The notes beneath the pieces are model-generated. The model worked only from the letters and a program-made list of their open reading frames with translations. It did not search any database and was not told where the DNA came from. This document shows, piece after piece, positions 34,827 through 41,337 of a stretch of 64,000 bases of DNA (the first letter of the stretch is position 1; every line of letters begins with the position of its first letter). The position numbers and the translations under genes are program-made. Origin of the DNA: Treponema sp. UBA792 (GTDB lineage Bacteria > Spirochaetota > Spirochaetia > Treponematales > Treponemataceae); NCBI GenBank assembly GCA_002296965.1, contig DBIW01000012.1, positions 1-64,000 on the forward strand, in the 5' to 3' direction.

Positions 34827-37800
34827 ATGACTCAGAATGAAATGCAGAAAGCGGCAAGAGAATTCGCCGCCCAATGGAAAGACAAGGGATACGAGAAAGG
34901 CGAAAGCCAGAAATTCTGGCTTGAATTGCTGGGAAACATATTCGGCGTTCAGGATTTTTCAGAATTCATCCTCTTTGAAAGCCAAATAAAAGAAAAATTT
35001 GCCGGAAAAACAATAACAAATTTCATAGACGCCTACATTCCAAAAACAAAAGTCATAATAGAACAGAAAAGCTCAGGGAAAAGCCTCAGCGAGCCGATAC
35101 GTCAAAGCGACGGCTCAATGCTCACCCCATTCCAGCAGGCAAGAAAATACATAGCCTCTCTTCCGCTCTCGCAGCACCCGCGCTGGGTTGTAACCTGCAA
35201 CTTTGCGGAATTCAACATCTACGACATGGAAAATCCGCAGAATCCGCCGGAAGTGATTTTTCTGAAAGACTTGGAAAAGGACTTCTACCGCCTTGAATTC
35301 TTAATCAACAGAAAAAACTGGAACATAAGGCGCGAGGAGGAAATCAGCCTTGCAGCAGGAAAGCTCGTGGGAAAGATGTACGACGCGCTTATAAAAGAGT
35401 TCATTCCGCAAGGCGAGAACGGCGAGCTGACAGCAGACCAGGCGCGCTCGCTCAACATTCTGTGCGTGCGGCTAGTTTTCTGCTTCTACGCCGAGGACGC
35501 GGGACTTTTTTCCACACGCACCGCGTTCGAGGACTACCTGCGCTCGTTCAACCTGCAGAATGTAAGGCTCGCGCTCATAAACCTTTTCAAGGCGCTGGAC
35601 ACAAAAATTGAAGAGCGCGACAAGTACGACACATCGCTTGCCCCGTTTCCTTATGTGAACGGCGGTCTTTTCAAAGACGAGAAGATTGAAATTCCAAACT
35701 TCACGCAGGAAATTGCCGACGTTCTCTGCAACGACTGCGCCGCGTTCAACTGGTCTGAAATCTCACCGACAATCTTCGGCGCGGTTTTTGAATCGACCTT
35801 GAATCCGGAGACACGGCGCAAGGGCGGAATGCACTACACAAGCATTGAAAATATCCACAAGGTAATCGACCCGCTGTTTATGGATTCCTTAAATAATGAA
35901 TTTAAAGAAATCTGCGGAAACAAGACGCTCTCCAAATCCCAAAAGGAAAAGCTGTTTGCGTTCCAGAAAAAGCTCGGCTCACTCACGTTCCTTGACCCGG
36001 CATGCGGAAGCGGAAACTTTCTGACGGAGACATTCCTCTCTCTGCGCCGGCTTGAGAACAAAGCAATCTCGCTTCTGAACAAGGGCGAGCGTGTGTTCGG
36101 ATTCGACGAGTTCATACACGTGAAAATCAGCCAGTTCTTCGGAATCGAGATAAACGACTTTGCCGTAACAGTCGCGAAGACCGCGCTTTGGATTGCCGAA
36201 AGCCAGATGATTAACGAGACCGAGAAAATCATGGGGCAGACGATAAATTTTCTGCCGCTCACCACAAACGCATTCATCGTTGAGGGAAACGCGCTCCGCA
36301 TGGACTGGGCGACGCTAAAGCCCCTTGACGGAGGCGGGCAGCCAGCCGACGGGCTTTTCGCCGGAATCACCACGCATGTTGACGGAAGTGCGCACCATTA
36401 CGACTACATCATGGGAAATCCGCCGTTCGTGGGAGCGCGCCTCATGTCAGAAAGCCAAAAAAGCGACGTGCTTTCCGTGTGGGGAAACGTCAAGAACATC
36501 GGGAACGCCGATTACGTCTCTTGCTGGTACAAGAAGGCCGCAGACCTGATACGCGGAACAAGCACAAAATGCGCGCTCGTCTCCACAAATTCAATCACGC
36601 AGGGCGAGCAGGTCGCGATTATGTGGAAGCCCCTTTTTGAGCAGGGAATAAGAATCGACTTTGCCTACAGAACTTTCAGATGGGACAGCGAGAGCACAGA
36701 AAAGGCGCACGTCCACTGTGTGATTGTGGGATTTTCGGATGGAAGGAGTCAGAAATTAGGAGACAGGAATCAGAAGAAAGGGGACAAGGGAAGAGTAGCA
36801 CGGGAAGAGGGGAATCAGGAATCAGGAATTAGAAGTCAGGAGACAGCGGACAGTAGCGAGCTGTCAGCCAGCAAATTCATAATCGACGAGAAAGGTGAAA
36901 GGCGCATAGCAAAGAACATCAACGGCTATCTTTTGGACGCGCCGGATATTTTCGTGGAAAGCCGAGGCAAGCCGATTTGTGATGTTCCTGAAATCGGAAT
37001 CGGGAACAAGCCGATTGACGGCGGAAACTATCTTTTCACGCAGGAGGAGAAAGACGCGTTTGTAAAGAAAGAGCCTCGCGCAGAAAAATACTTTAAAAAG
37101 TGGCTCGGCTCGGACGAGTTCATCAACCGCTACTGCAGGTGGTGCCTGTGGCTCGGTGACGCGAACCCGGCTGAGCTTGTGAAGATTCCGCTCGTGATGG
37201 AGCGAGTGAAAGCCGTTCGCAAATTTAGACTTGCAAGCAAGAGCGCGCCCACGCGAAAGCTCGCGGAAAAACCGACGCGTTTCCACGTGGAGAATATGCC
37301 GAAGGGAAATTCCGTTCTGATTCCGGAAGTCTCGTCCGAAAAGAGAAAATACATTCCAATCGGATTCATCACGCCCGACATTCTATGCAGCAACCTTGTA
37401 AAGCTCATTCCAAACGCCTCGCTCTTCCACTTCGGAATCCTTACCTCCTCAGTGCACATGGCATGGACGCGCGCCGTCTGCGGCAGGCTCGAAATGCGGT
37501 ACAGATACTCGAAGGACATTGTGTACAATAATTTTCCGTGGCCGTTTATAAAGGAAACAGAGAACAGGAATCAGGAAAACAGTTTACAGGAGACAGGAAA
37601 TAGGATTCAGGAAACAGGAAATAGGACGCAGGAATCAGTGGGCAGAACACAGGAATTAGAAATCAGAAAACAGGATAAAAATGGGGGGAATAATGGTTCG
37701 GAATGTGGAGGATTTGATAATCTGGCAGAGGGCGATGGATTTGACAGTAGAAATTTATGTGCTGATGAAGCGTCTGCCGAAGGAGGAGGTGTATTCGCTC

Positions 37801-38315
37801 CAGGACCAGATGAAAAGGGCTTCGGTGTCGATTCCGTCGAATATCGCGGAAGGCTTCGGACGGAACAATCTCAAGGAATTCCGCAGGTTTCTGCTGATTG
37901 CGCGAGGCTCGGCGATGGAGCTGGAAACGCAGCTGAAAATATGCGTGAAGATAGGCTATCTTTCGGAGAAGGATACGGAAAAGCCGCTCGGACTTCTGGA
38001 AGAAATCAGGAAAATGGCGTTTTCGCTTATAAGCTCCAGAAATTGAGTCCTGATTCCTGTATCCTGTCTTCTGCTGAAATCCAGCGGATTGAAGCGTCTG
38101 CCCAAGCCATTCTCGACGCGCGAGCAAAATATCCCGAGCTATCGCTTGCCGAGCTGTACGGTGAGAATATGTTTATGTTCCCGGAGCTTGAAAAGGCCCA
38201 CAGGGAAAACGACCGCGCCGTCATGCAGGCGTACGGCTTTCCGCAAGACGCGACAGAATCTGAAATCGTGGCAAGGCTGTTCGAAATGTACGGGAAATTG
38301 ACGAAAAAACAGTAA
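34827..38315 (+). CDS. type IIG/IIL (MmeI-like) restriction-modification enzyme carrying repeat and IVS-type insertions
   Basis: 1162 residues in one frame. N-terminal PD-(D/E)xK-type segment (FIDAYIPKTKVIIEQKSSGK, about 65-85); adenine methyltransferase motif I DPACGSGNFL (about 393) and catalytic NPPF (about 530); target-recognition region after about 680; C-terminal MmeI-type end (AEIQRIEASAQAILDARAKYP). Cleaves and methylates with one polypeptide. Two in-frame insertions lie at domain linkers: a heptamer array (36744-36852) between methyltransferase and recognition domains, and a larger segment (37566-38072) between NNFPWPF and the C-terminal domain. The second contains a complete four-helix-bundle gene in another frame. 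A TATAAT box ends 6 bp before the ATG. Activity is unproven. Confidence 0.85.
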   Translation: MTQNEMQKAAREFAAQWKDKGYEKGESQKFWLELLGNIFGVQDFSEFILFESQIKEKFAGKTITNFIDAYIPKTKVIIEQKSSGKSLSEPIRQSDGSMLTPFQQARKYIASLPLSQHPRWVVTCNFAEFNIYDMENPQNPPEVIFLKDLEKDFYRLEFLINRKNWNIRREEEISLAAGKLVGKMYDALIKEFIPQGENGELTADQARSLNILCVRLVFCFYAEDAGLFSTRTAFEDYLRSFNLQNVRLALINLFKALDTKIEERDKYDTSLAPFPYVNGGLFKDEKIEIPNFTQEIADVLCNDCAAFNWSEISPTIFGAVFESTLNPETRRKGGMHYTSIENIHKVIDPLFMDSLNNEFKEICGNKTLSKSQKEKLFAFQKKLGSLTFLDPACGSGNFLTETFLSLRRLENKAISLLNKGERVFGFDEFIHVKISQFFGIEINDFAVTVAKTALWIAESQMINETEKIMGQTINFLPLTTNAFIVEGNALRMDWATLKPLDGGGQPADGLFAGITTHVDGSAHHYDYIMGNPPFVGARLMSESQKSDVLSVWGNVKNIGNADYVSCWYKKAADLIRGTSTKCALVSTNSITQGEQVAIMWKPLFEQGIRIDFAYRTFRWDSESTEKAHVHCVIVGFSDGRSQKLGDRNQKKGDKGRVAREEGNQESGIRSQETADSSELSASKFIIDEKGERRIAKNINGYLLDAPDIFVESRGKPICDVPEIGIGNKPIDGGNYLFTQEEKDAFVKKEPRAEKYFKKWLGSDEFINRYCRWCLWLGDANPAELVKIPLVMERVKAVRKFRLASKSAPTRKLAEKPTRFHVENMPKGNSVLIPEVSSEKRKYIPIGFITPDILCSNLVKLIPNASLFHFGILTSSVHMAWTRAVCGRLEMRYRYSKDIVYNNFPWPFIKETENRNQENSLQETGNRIQETGNRTQESVGRTQELEIRKQDKNGGNNGSECGGFDNLAEGDGFDSRNLCADEASAEGGGVFAPGPDEKGFGVDSVEYRGRLRTEQSQGIPQVSADCARLGDGAGNAAENMREDRLSFGEGYGKAARTSGRNQENGVFAYKLQKLSPDSCILSSAEIQRIEASAQAILDARAKYPELSLAELYGENMFMFPELEKAHRENDRAVMQAYGFPQDATESEIVARLFEMYGKLTKKQ
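36744..36852 (+). repeat. degenerate 7-bp repeat array inside the restriction gene, copy A
   Basis: AGGAGTC, AGAAATT, AGGAGAC, AGGAATC ... AGGAATC, AGGAATT, AGAAGTC, AGGAGAC. It is translated in frame as a Gln/Arg/Asp/Gly-rich linker between the methyltransferase and recognition domains and carries no gene of its own. Confidence 0.8.
37566..37677 (+). repeat. 7-bp repeat array flanking the IVS-type element, left side
   Basis: About 16 heptamers of AGGAATC type (AGGAGAC, AGGAAAT, AGGATTC, AGGAAAC ...) with one 8-bp unit. Because 3 x 7 = 21, the restriction-enzyme frame reads a heptapeptide-like repeat (QETGNRI, QETGNRT). Confidence 0.85.
37693..38046 (+). CDS. four-helix-bundle protein (23S rRNA intervening-sequence protein family)
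   Basis: 117 residues from the ATG at 37693, with GGGGGG as ribosome-binding site 5 bp upstream; an ATG 12 bp earlier is in frame. It matches the S23/TIGR02436 family along its full length: VEDLIIWQRAMDLTVEIYVL, SLQDQMKRASVSIPSNIAEG, FGRNNLKEFRRFLLIARGSA, ELETQLKICVKIGYLSE. Related proteins include Avd of diversity-generating retroelements; they form pentamers and bind nucleic acid. The gene lies entirely inside the restriction gene, offset by one base. Confidence 0.88.
   Translation: MVRNVEDLIIWQRAMDLTVEIYVLMKRLPKEEVYSLQDQMKRASVSIPSNIAEGFGRNNLKEFRRFLLIARGSAMELETQLKICVKIGYLSEKDTEKPLGLLEEIRKMAFSLISSRN
38048..38072 (-). repeat. inverted 7-bp repeats, right side of the IVS-type element
   Basis: On the minus strand AGAAGAC-AGGATAC-AGGAATC-AGGA, the same heptamer family in inverted orientation to the left array. 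Confidence 0.8.
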
Positions 38316-38350
38316 ATCTGTGCTATATTTACAGCAAGGAGGAATCAAAA

Positions 38351-38461
38351 ATGCCTTATGAAGTTCTAATAAAAGAAGCGCAGGCTCTGCCTTATGAAGA
38401 GTTGAAGCCTGTAGATGACTCAATCAGCGCAAGGAACGTGAACACCAGGAAGCCAGCGTAA
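38351..38461 (+). CDS. short ORF, possible remnant of a DUF2281-like antitoxin
   Basis: 36 codons with AAGGAGG 8 bp upstream. It begins MPYEVLIKEAQALPYEELKP, like the start of small antitoxins of the DUF2281/VapB kind, but ends after DDSISARNVNTRKPA without the rest of such a domain. I read it as truncated or frameshifted. It lies between the restriction gene and the RelB-type gene. Confidence 0.4.
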   Translation: MPYEVLIKEAQALPYEELKPVDDSISARNVNTRKPA

Positions 38462-38544
38462 TGCAGTGCCAAAAACAAGCGAATGACTTGATTTTTCAAT
38501 ACATCAAATACATATTGACTATATAATATAAGGCGGAGGCAATT

Positions 38545-38829
38545 ATGGCTGCATCTTCTAATTTTAGCGTGCGCATTGATTCTGAAGTTAAGGCTCAAAG
38601 CGAAGCGATATTTAACAATTTGGGGCTAAATCTTACAACGGCAATAAATGTTTTCCTTAGAAAATCGATTCAGGAGGGAGGGCTGCCTTTTGATGTAAAG
38701 ATGGACAAGCCAAGCAAAGAAGCCCTGCTTGCCATTCAGGAAGCGGAAGAGATTTCCCGTGATATTAAGGCCGGAAAGCGCGTTCCGTTTGACAACTGGG
38801 AAGCCGCAAAAAGCGCACTGATGAAATGA
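38545..38829 (+). CDS. RelB/DinJ-family antitoxin
   Basis: 94 residues. N-terminal ribbon-helix-helix (SNFSVRIDSEVKAQSEAIFNNLGLNLTTAINVFL) binds its own operator. The C-terminal part (EALLAIQEAEEISRDIKAGKRVPFDNWEAAKSAL) should wrap the toxin. GGCGGAGG lies before the ATG, and an A/T-rich TATATAATATA region upstream is the likely autoregulated promoter. Overlaps the toxin start (ATGA). Confidence 0.9.
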   Translation: MAASSNFSVRIDSEVKAQSEAIFNNLGLNLTTAINVFLRKSIQEGGLPFDVKMDKPSKEALLAIQEAEEISRDIKAGKRVPFDNWEAAKSALMK

Positions 38830-39095
38830 AATACCGTTTTGACTTTACCACACGGTTTAAGAAAGAATACCGCAGACTTTCAGCAGATGAAATCAACGAC
38901 GTTGACAAGGTTATTCAGATTCTATTGAATGGCGAGACGCTTCCAGAAAAATATCGGGATCACAAACTTACAGGAAATAAAAAGTCATTCCGCGACTGCC
39001 ATGTTCGCCCTGATTTGGTTTTAATTTACAAAATTGAGGAAGACATTTTGCTCCTGACAGCCGTTGAAATCGGCGGCCTCAGCAATCTGTTCTGA
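38826..39095 (+). CDS. RelE/YafQ-family mRNA interferase toxin
   Basis: 89 residues, RelE fold. YafQ-type blocks: TTRFKKEYRRLSAD, LPEKYRDHKLTGNKKSFRDCHVRPDLVLIYKI and the ILLLTAVEIGGLSNLF end. The residues corresponding to YafQ catalytic His and Asp (YRDHKL, DCHVRPDLVLIY) are present; the usual final His (GSHSELF) is replaced, as the end reads GGLSNLF. This could lower activity. Translationally coupled to the antitoxin. Confidence 0.88.
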   Translation: MKYRFDFTTRFKKEYRRLSADEINDVDKVIQILLNGETLPEKYRDHKLTGNKKSFRDCHVRPDLVLIYKIEEDILLLTAVEIGGLSNLF

Positions 39096-39176
39096 CGCTT
39101 AGAAGCTCTGCGCAGCGAACGGCAGATTTCCGCACGGTTGTCCAAGATGTACGAGAGATTGGCGCAAAAACGGTAA
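39096..39176 (+). pseudogene. remnant of a second restriction-gene 3' end
   Basis: In frame after the toxin stop: LEALRSERQISARLSKMYERLAQKR then TAA, resembling the end of the restriction enzyme (EIVARLFEMYGKLTKKQ). The DNA after both stops is nearly identical (TAAATCTGYGCTATATTT). It marks a duplication or a replaced second restriction gene. Confidence 0.65.
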
Positions 39177-39201
39177 ATCTGCGCTATATTTTTAAGAAGA
39201 A

Positions 39202-39239
39202 AAAAAGCCGCCGCGAAAACAGAAAATTCCGCGGCGGCT
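39202..39239 (-). terminator. terminator of amt-P-II
   Basis: Minus-strand GCCGCCGCGG ... CGCGGCGGC stem followed by TTTTTTT, about 20 bp after the amt stop. Confidence 0.9.
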
Positions 39240-39260
39240 CAGTTCAGCTAATCCTGAATT

Positions 39261-41027
39261 CTATTCGTCATCGTTCTGGAGGGCGGCATAGCCTTCCTCT
39301 CCGGTACGGACTTTAACAACATTCTCGACATCGTAGACAAAAATCTTTCCGTCACCGATATGACCTGTGTAAAGCGCTTTCTTCGCGGCCTTTACGACCG
39401 TCTCCACAGGAACCTTTGACACAACAATCTCAACCTTTATTTTCGGCAGAAGCGTTATTGTCATCGGGACACCGCGGTAATATTCGCTCGCGCCTTTCTG
39501 CATTCCGCAGCCCATCACGTTTGCAACCGTCATTCCGGTAACTCCGATGCTGTTCATCGCGACTTTAAGCGCCTCGAATTTCGTCTGCCTTGTGATAATC
39601 ACAACCTTTGTCAGCTTTGCGTCCGTGTGCTCAGGCGACACCTTTGTGACCGGCACGGCTGAATCCATAGGAATTGCGACTCCGGCTTCCCTTGCCTCGG
39701 CAAATTCCTCCTCGGAATAAGGAGTGACGAATCCGGCGTAACCGGTGTCAAGTCCGTGCTCCAGCTTGTCAAGACCGACAATCTCTTCTTCCGCAGAAAC
39801 ACGCAGACCGAATATCTTCTTTATAACAAGGAAGACAATTGTAATTGTAACCGCAGTCCAGGCCGCTGTAGCCAACATTCCCACAAGCTGAATTCCAAGG
39901 CATTTGAATCCGCCGCCGTAGAAAAGTCCGGCTCCTGAAATCTGGTTTGCGCCTCCGCTGATTGCGCGCTGGAACGCCGGAGCGGAAGGAGTCGCAAACA
40001 GTCCGACCGCGATTGTTCCCCAGATTCCGTTGAACATGTGGACGGCAACCGCACCGACCGGATCATCAACATGAAGCTTGTTGTCAAGAAGCCATACGCC
40101 AAAAACAACGAGCAGTCCGGAAACAATTCCGATTATAGACGCGCCGAGCGCATCCGTAACATCGCATGGAGCGGTGATTGCGACAAGTCCGGCAAGCGAA
40201 GCGTTCAGACACATTGAAACATCCGGCTTTCCGTACTTTATCCAGGTAAAAATCATACAGGTTACAGTCGCAACCGCAGGAGCAACCGTTGTCGTCACAA
40301 AGACGGAACCAAGCTCAGGAACGGTGACCGCCGCAGCTCCGTTGAATCCGTACCAGCCCAACCAGAGGATGAACACACCGAGCGCGCCGAGCGGAATGTT
40401 GTGTCCGGGGAACGCGTTGACTTTTGTTGAACCGTCGGAATTCTTTGTGAATTTTCCGATACGCGGACCGACCATCGCGGCTCCGATAAGAGCACAGATT
40501 CCGCCGACCATGTGGATACAGTTTGAACCGGCAAAATCATGGAATCCTATCTGGGCAAGCCAGCCGCCGCCCCAAGTCCAGTGCGCCTCAATCGGATAGA
40601 TTACGGCGGAAATCACGGCTGAATAAACGCAGTAAGACAGGAATTTTGTACGCTCGGCCATCGCTCCTGAAACAATTGTCGCGGCAGTCGCACAGAAAAC
40701 CAGGTTGAACACGAAATTTGACCAGTCAAAATCCGCGTAATCAGTAAAAATCTGCCAGTTCGGCTTGCCTATAAGTCCGAAAAAGGCGTTCTCACCAAGA
40801 AAAAGCCCGAATCCGATTAGAATGAACATGACGGTTCCGATACAGAAATCCATCAGGTTCTTCATGATGATGTTTCCGGTATTCTTTGCGCGTGTAAATC
40901 CGGTCTCCACCATTGCAAAACCGGCCTGCATCCAGAAAACCAGCGCGGCGCCAAGCAGGAACCAGACGCCCCAAAGCTCACTGCTTGCGACCTTTACAGC
41001 CGCGTCAATGATTGATTGTGCTTCCAT
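39261..41027 (-). CDS. ammonium channel fused to a P-II regulator
   Basis: 588 residues. Residues ~10-410 form an Amt channel with 11 predicted helices (AGFAMVETGFTRAKNTGNI, HWTWGGGWLAQIGFHDFAGS, GIWGTIAVGLFA; pore His in VAVHMFNG). After a linker (about 410-470) a P-II domain follows (AKLTKVVIITRQTKFEALKV, T-loop GASEYYRGVPMTITLLPKIK, VYDVENVVKVRTGEEG), so the usual GlnK partner is part of the same chain. The T-loop Tyr is kept. GGAGG precedes the ATG. Controlled by two successive attenuator elements. Confidence 0.93.
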   Translation of the reverse strand: MEAQSIIDAAVKVASSELWGVWFLLGAALVFWMQAGFAMVETGFTRAKNTGNIIMKNLMDFCIGTVMFILIGFGLFLGENAFFGLIGKPNWQIFTDYADFDWSNFVFNLVFCATAATIVSGAMAERTKFLSYCVYSAVISAVIYPIEAHWTWGGGWLAQIGFHDFAGSNCIHMVGGICALIGAAMVGPRIGKFTKNSDGSTKVNAFPGHNIPLGALGVFILWLGWYGFNGAAAVTVPELGSVFVTTTVAPAVATVTCMIFTWIKYGKPDVSMCLNASLAGLVAITAPCDVTDALGASIIGIVSGLLVVFGVWLLDNKLHVDDPVGAVAVHMFNGIWGTIAVGLFATPSAPAFQRAISGGANQISGAGLFYGGGFKCLGIQLVGMLATAAWTAVTITIVFLVIKKIFGLRVSAEEEIVGLDKLEHGLDTGYAGFVTPYSEEEFAEAREAGVAIPMDSAVPVTKVSPEHTDAKLTKVVIITRQTKFEALKVAMNSIGVTGMTVANVMGCGMQKGASEYYRGVPMTITLLPKIKVEIVVSKVPVETVVKAAKKALYTGHIGDGKIFVYDVENVVKVRTGEEGYAALQNDDE

Positions 41028-41082
41028 TTGCTACCTCCATGGAATCAGATTTTTAAGCTGCCTGCAACCGGACGTGTCCGCC

Positions 41083-41151
41083 AAAAAAAACGGCAGTGAT
41101 GTCAGCTCAAACCGGAAAAAAATCCAGCCAAAACCGACGCCATTGCCGTTT
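41083..41151 (-). promoter_or_regulatory. second attenuator element of the amt leader (GGCAATGGCGTC)
   Basis: Minus-strand GGCAATGGCGTCGG (41134-41147) begins a long imperfect hairpin closed by ACGGCA / TGCCGT and followed by eight T. It repeats the motif and layout of the element at 41178, so transcription into amt must pass two terminators. Confidence 0.65.
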
Positions 41152-41177
41152 TAAATCGATTGCATTCAACTGTTAAA

Positions 41178-41232
41178 CAAAAACGGAGCCGCAGACTTTT
41201 TACCTAAGGGAAAAATCCACGACTCCGTTGCC
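41178..41232 (-). promoter_or_regulatory. first attenuator element of the amt leader (GGCAACGGAGTC)
   Basis: Minus-strand GGCAACGGAGTCG (41221-41232 core), stem ACGGAGTCGtgGA / TCTGCGGCTCCGT followed by TTTTTG. The promoter predicts a start about 5 nt before GGCAA. Near-identical in arms to the glutamine synthetase leader. Confidence 0.72.
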
Positions 41233-41243
41233 GTATGCACACG

Positions 41244-41272
41244 TTTATACAACTTTATTTTTTGTTTGTCAA
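41244..41272 (-). promoter_or_regulatory. promoter of amt-P-II
   Basis: Minus-strand TTGACA (41267-41272), 17-bp spacer, TATAAA (41244-41249). The spacer ends in AAGTTG, as in the glutamine synthetase promoter (TAGTTG). Confidence 0.75.
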
Positions 41273-41337
41273 TAAATTTCATGACAAATTTTCAGGAGGA
41301 ACGTATTTTTACACCCATACTCTGCTATAATAAGTTC

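Larger units (their letters stand above)
37566..38072 (+). mobile_element. intervening-sequence-type element (heptamer array, four-helix-bundle gene, inverted heptamers)
   Basis: Left array of AGGAATC heptamers, a complete S23/four-helix-bundle gene, and on the right three inverted heptamers (TCCTGATTCCTGTATCCTGT, 38048-38072). The ends are thus inverted repeats able to pair, as in 23S rRNA intervening sequences that encode S23-type proteins. It sits in a linker of the restriction enzyme and leaves the host frame open. No transposase is present; how it moved is unknown. Confidence 0.6.

Noticed and set aside
41083..41232. Known glutamine riboswitch or ANTAR target
   Set aside because: I find neither the conserved cores of the glnA/downstream-peptide motifs nor two small hairpins with matching hexanucleotide loops.
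41266..41337. N-terminal extension of RadA from the ATG at 41266
   Set aside because: The extension covers a TATAAT box, and RadA proteins begin with the zinc-finger segment at MAKKNG.
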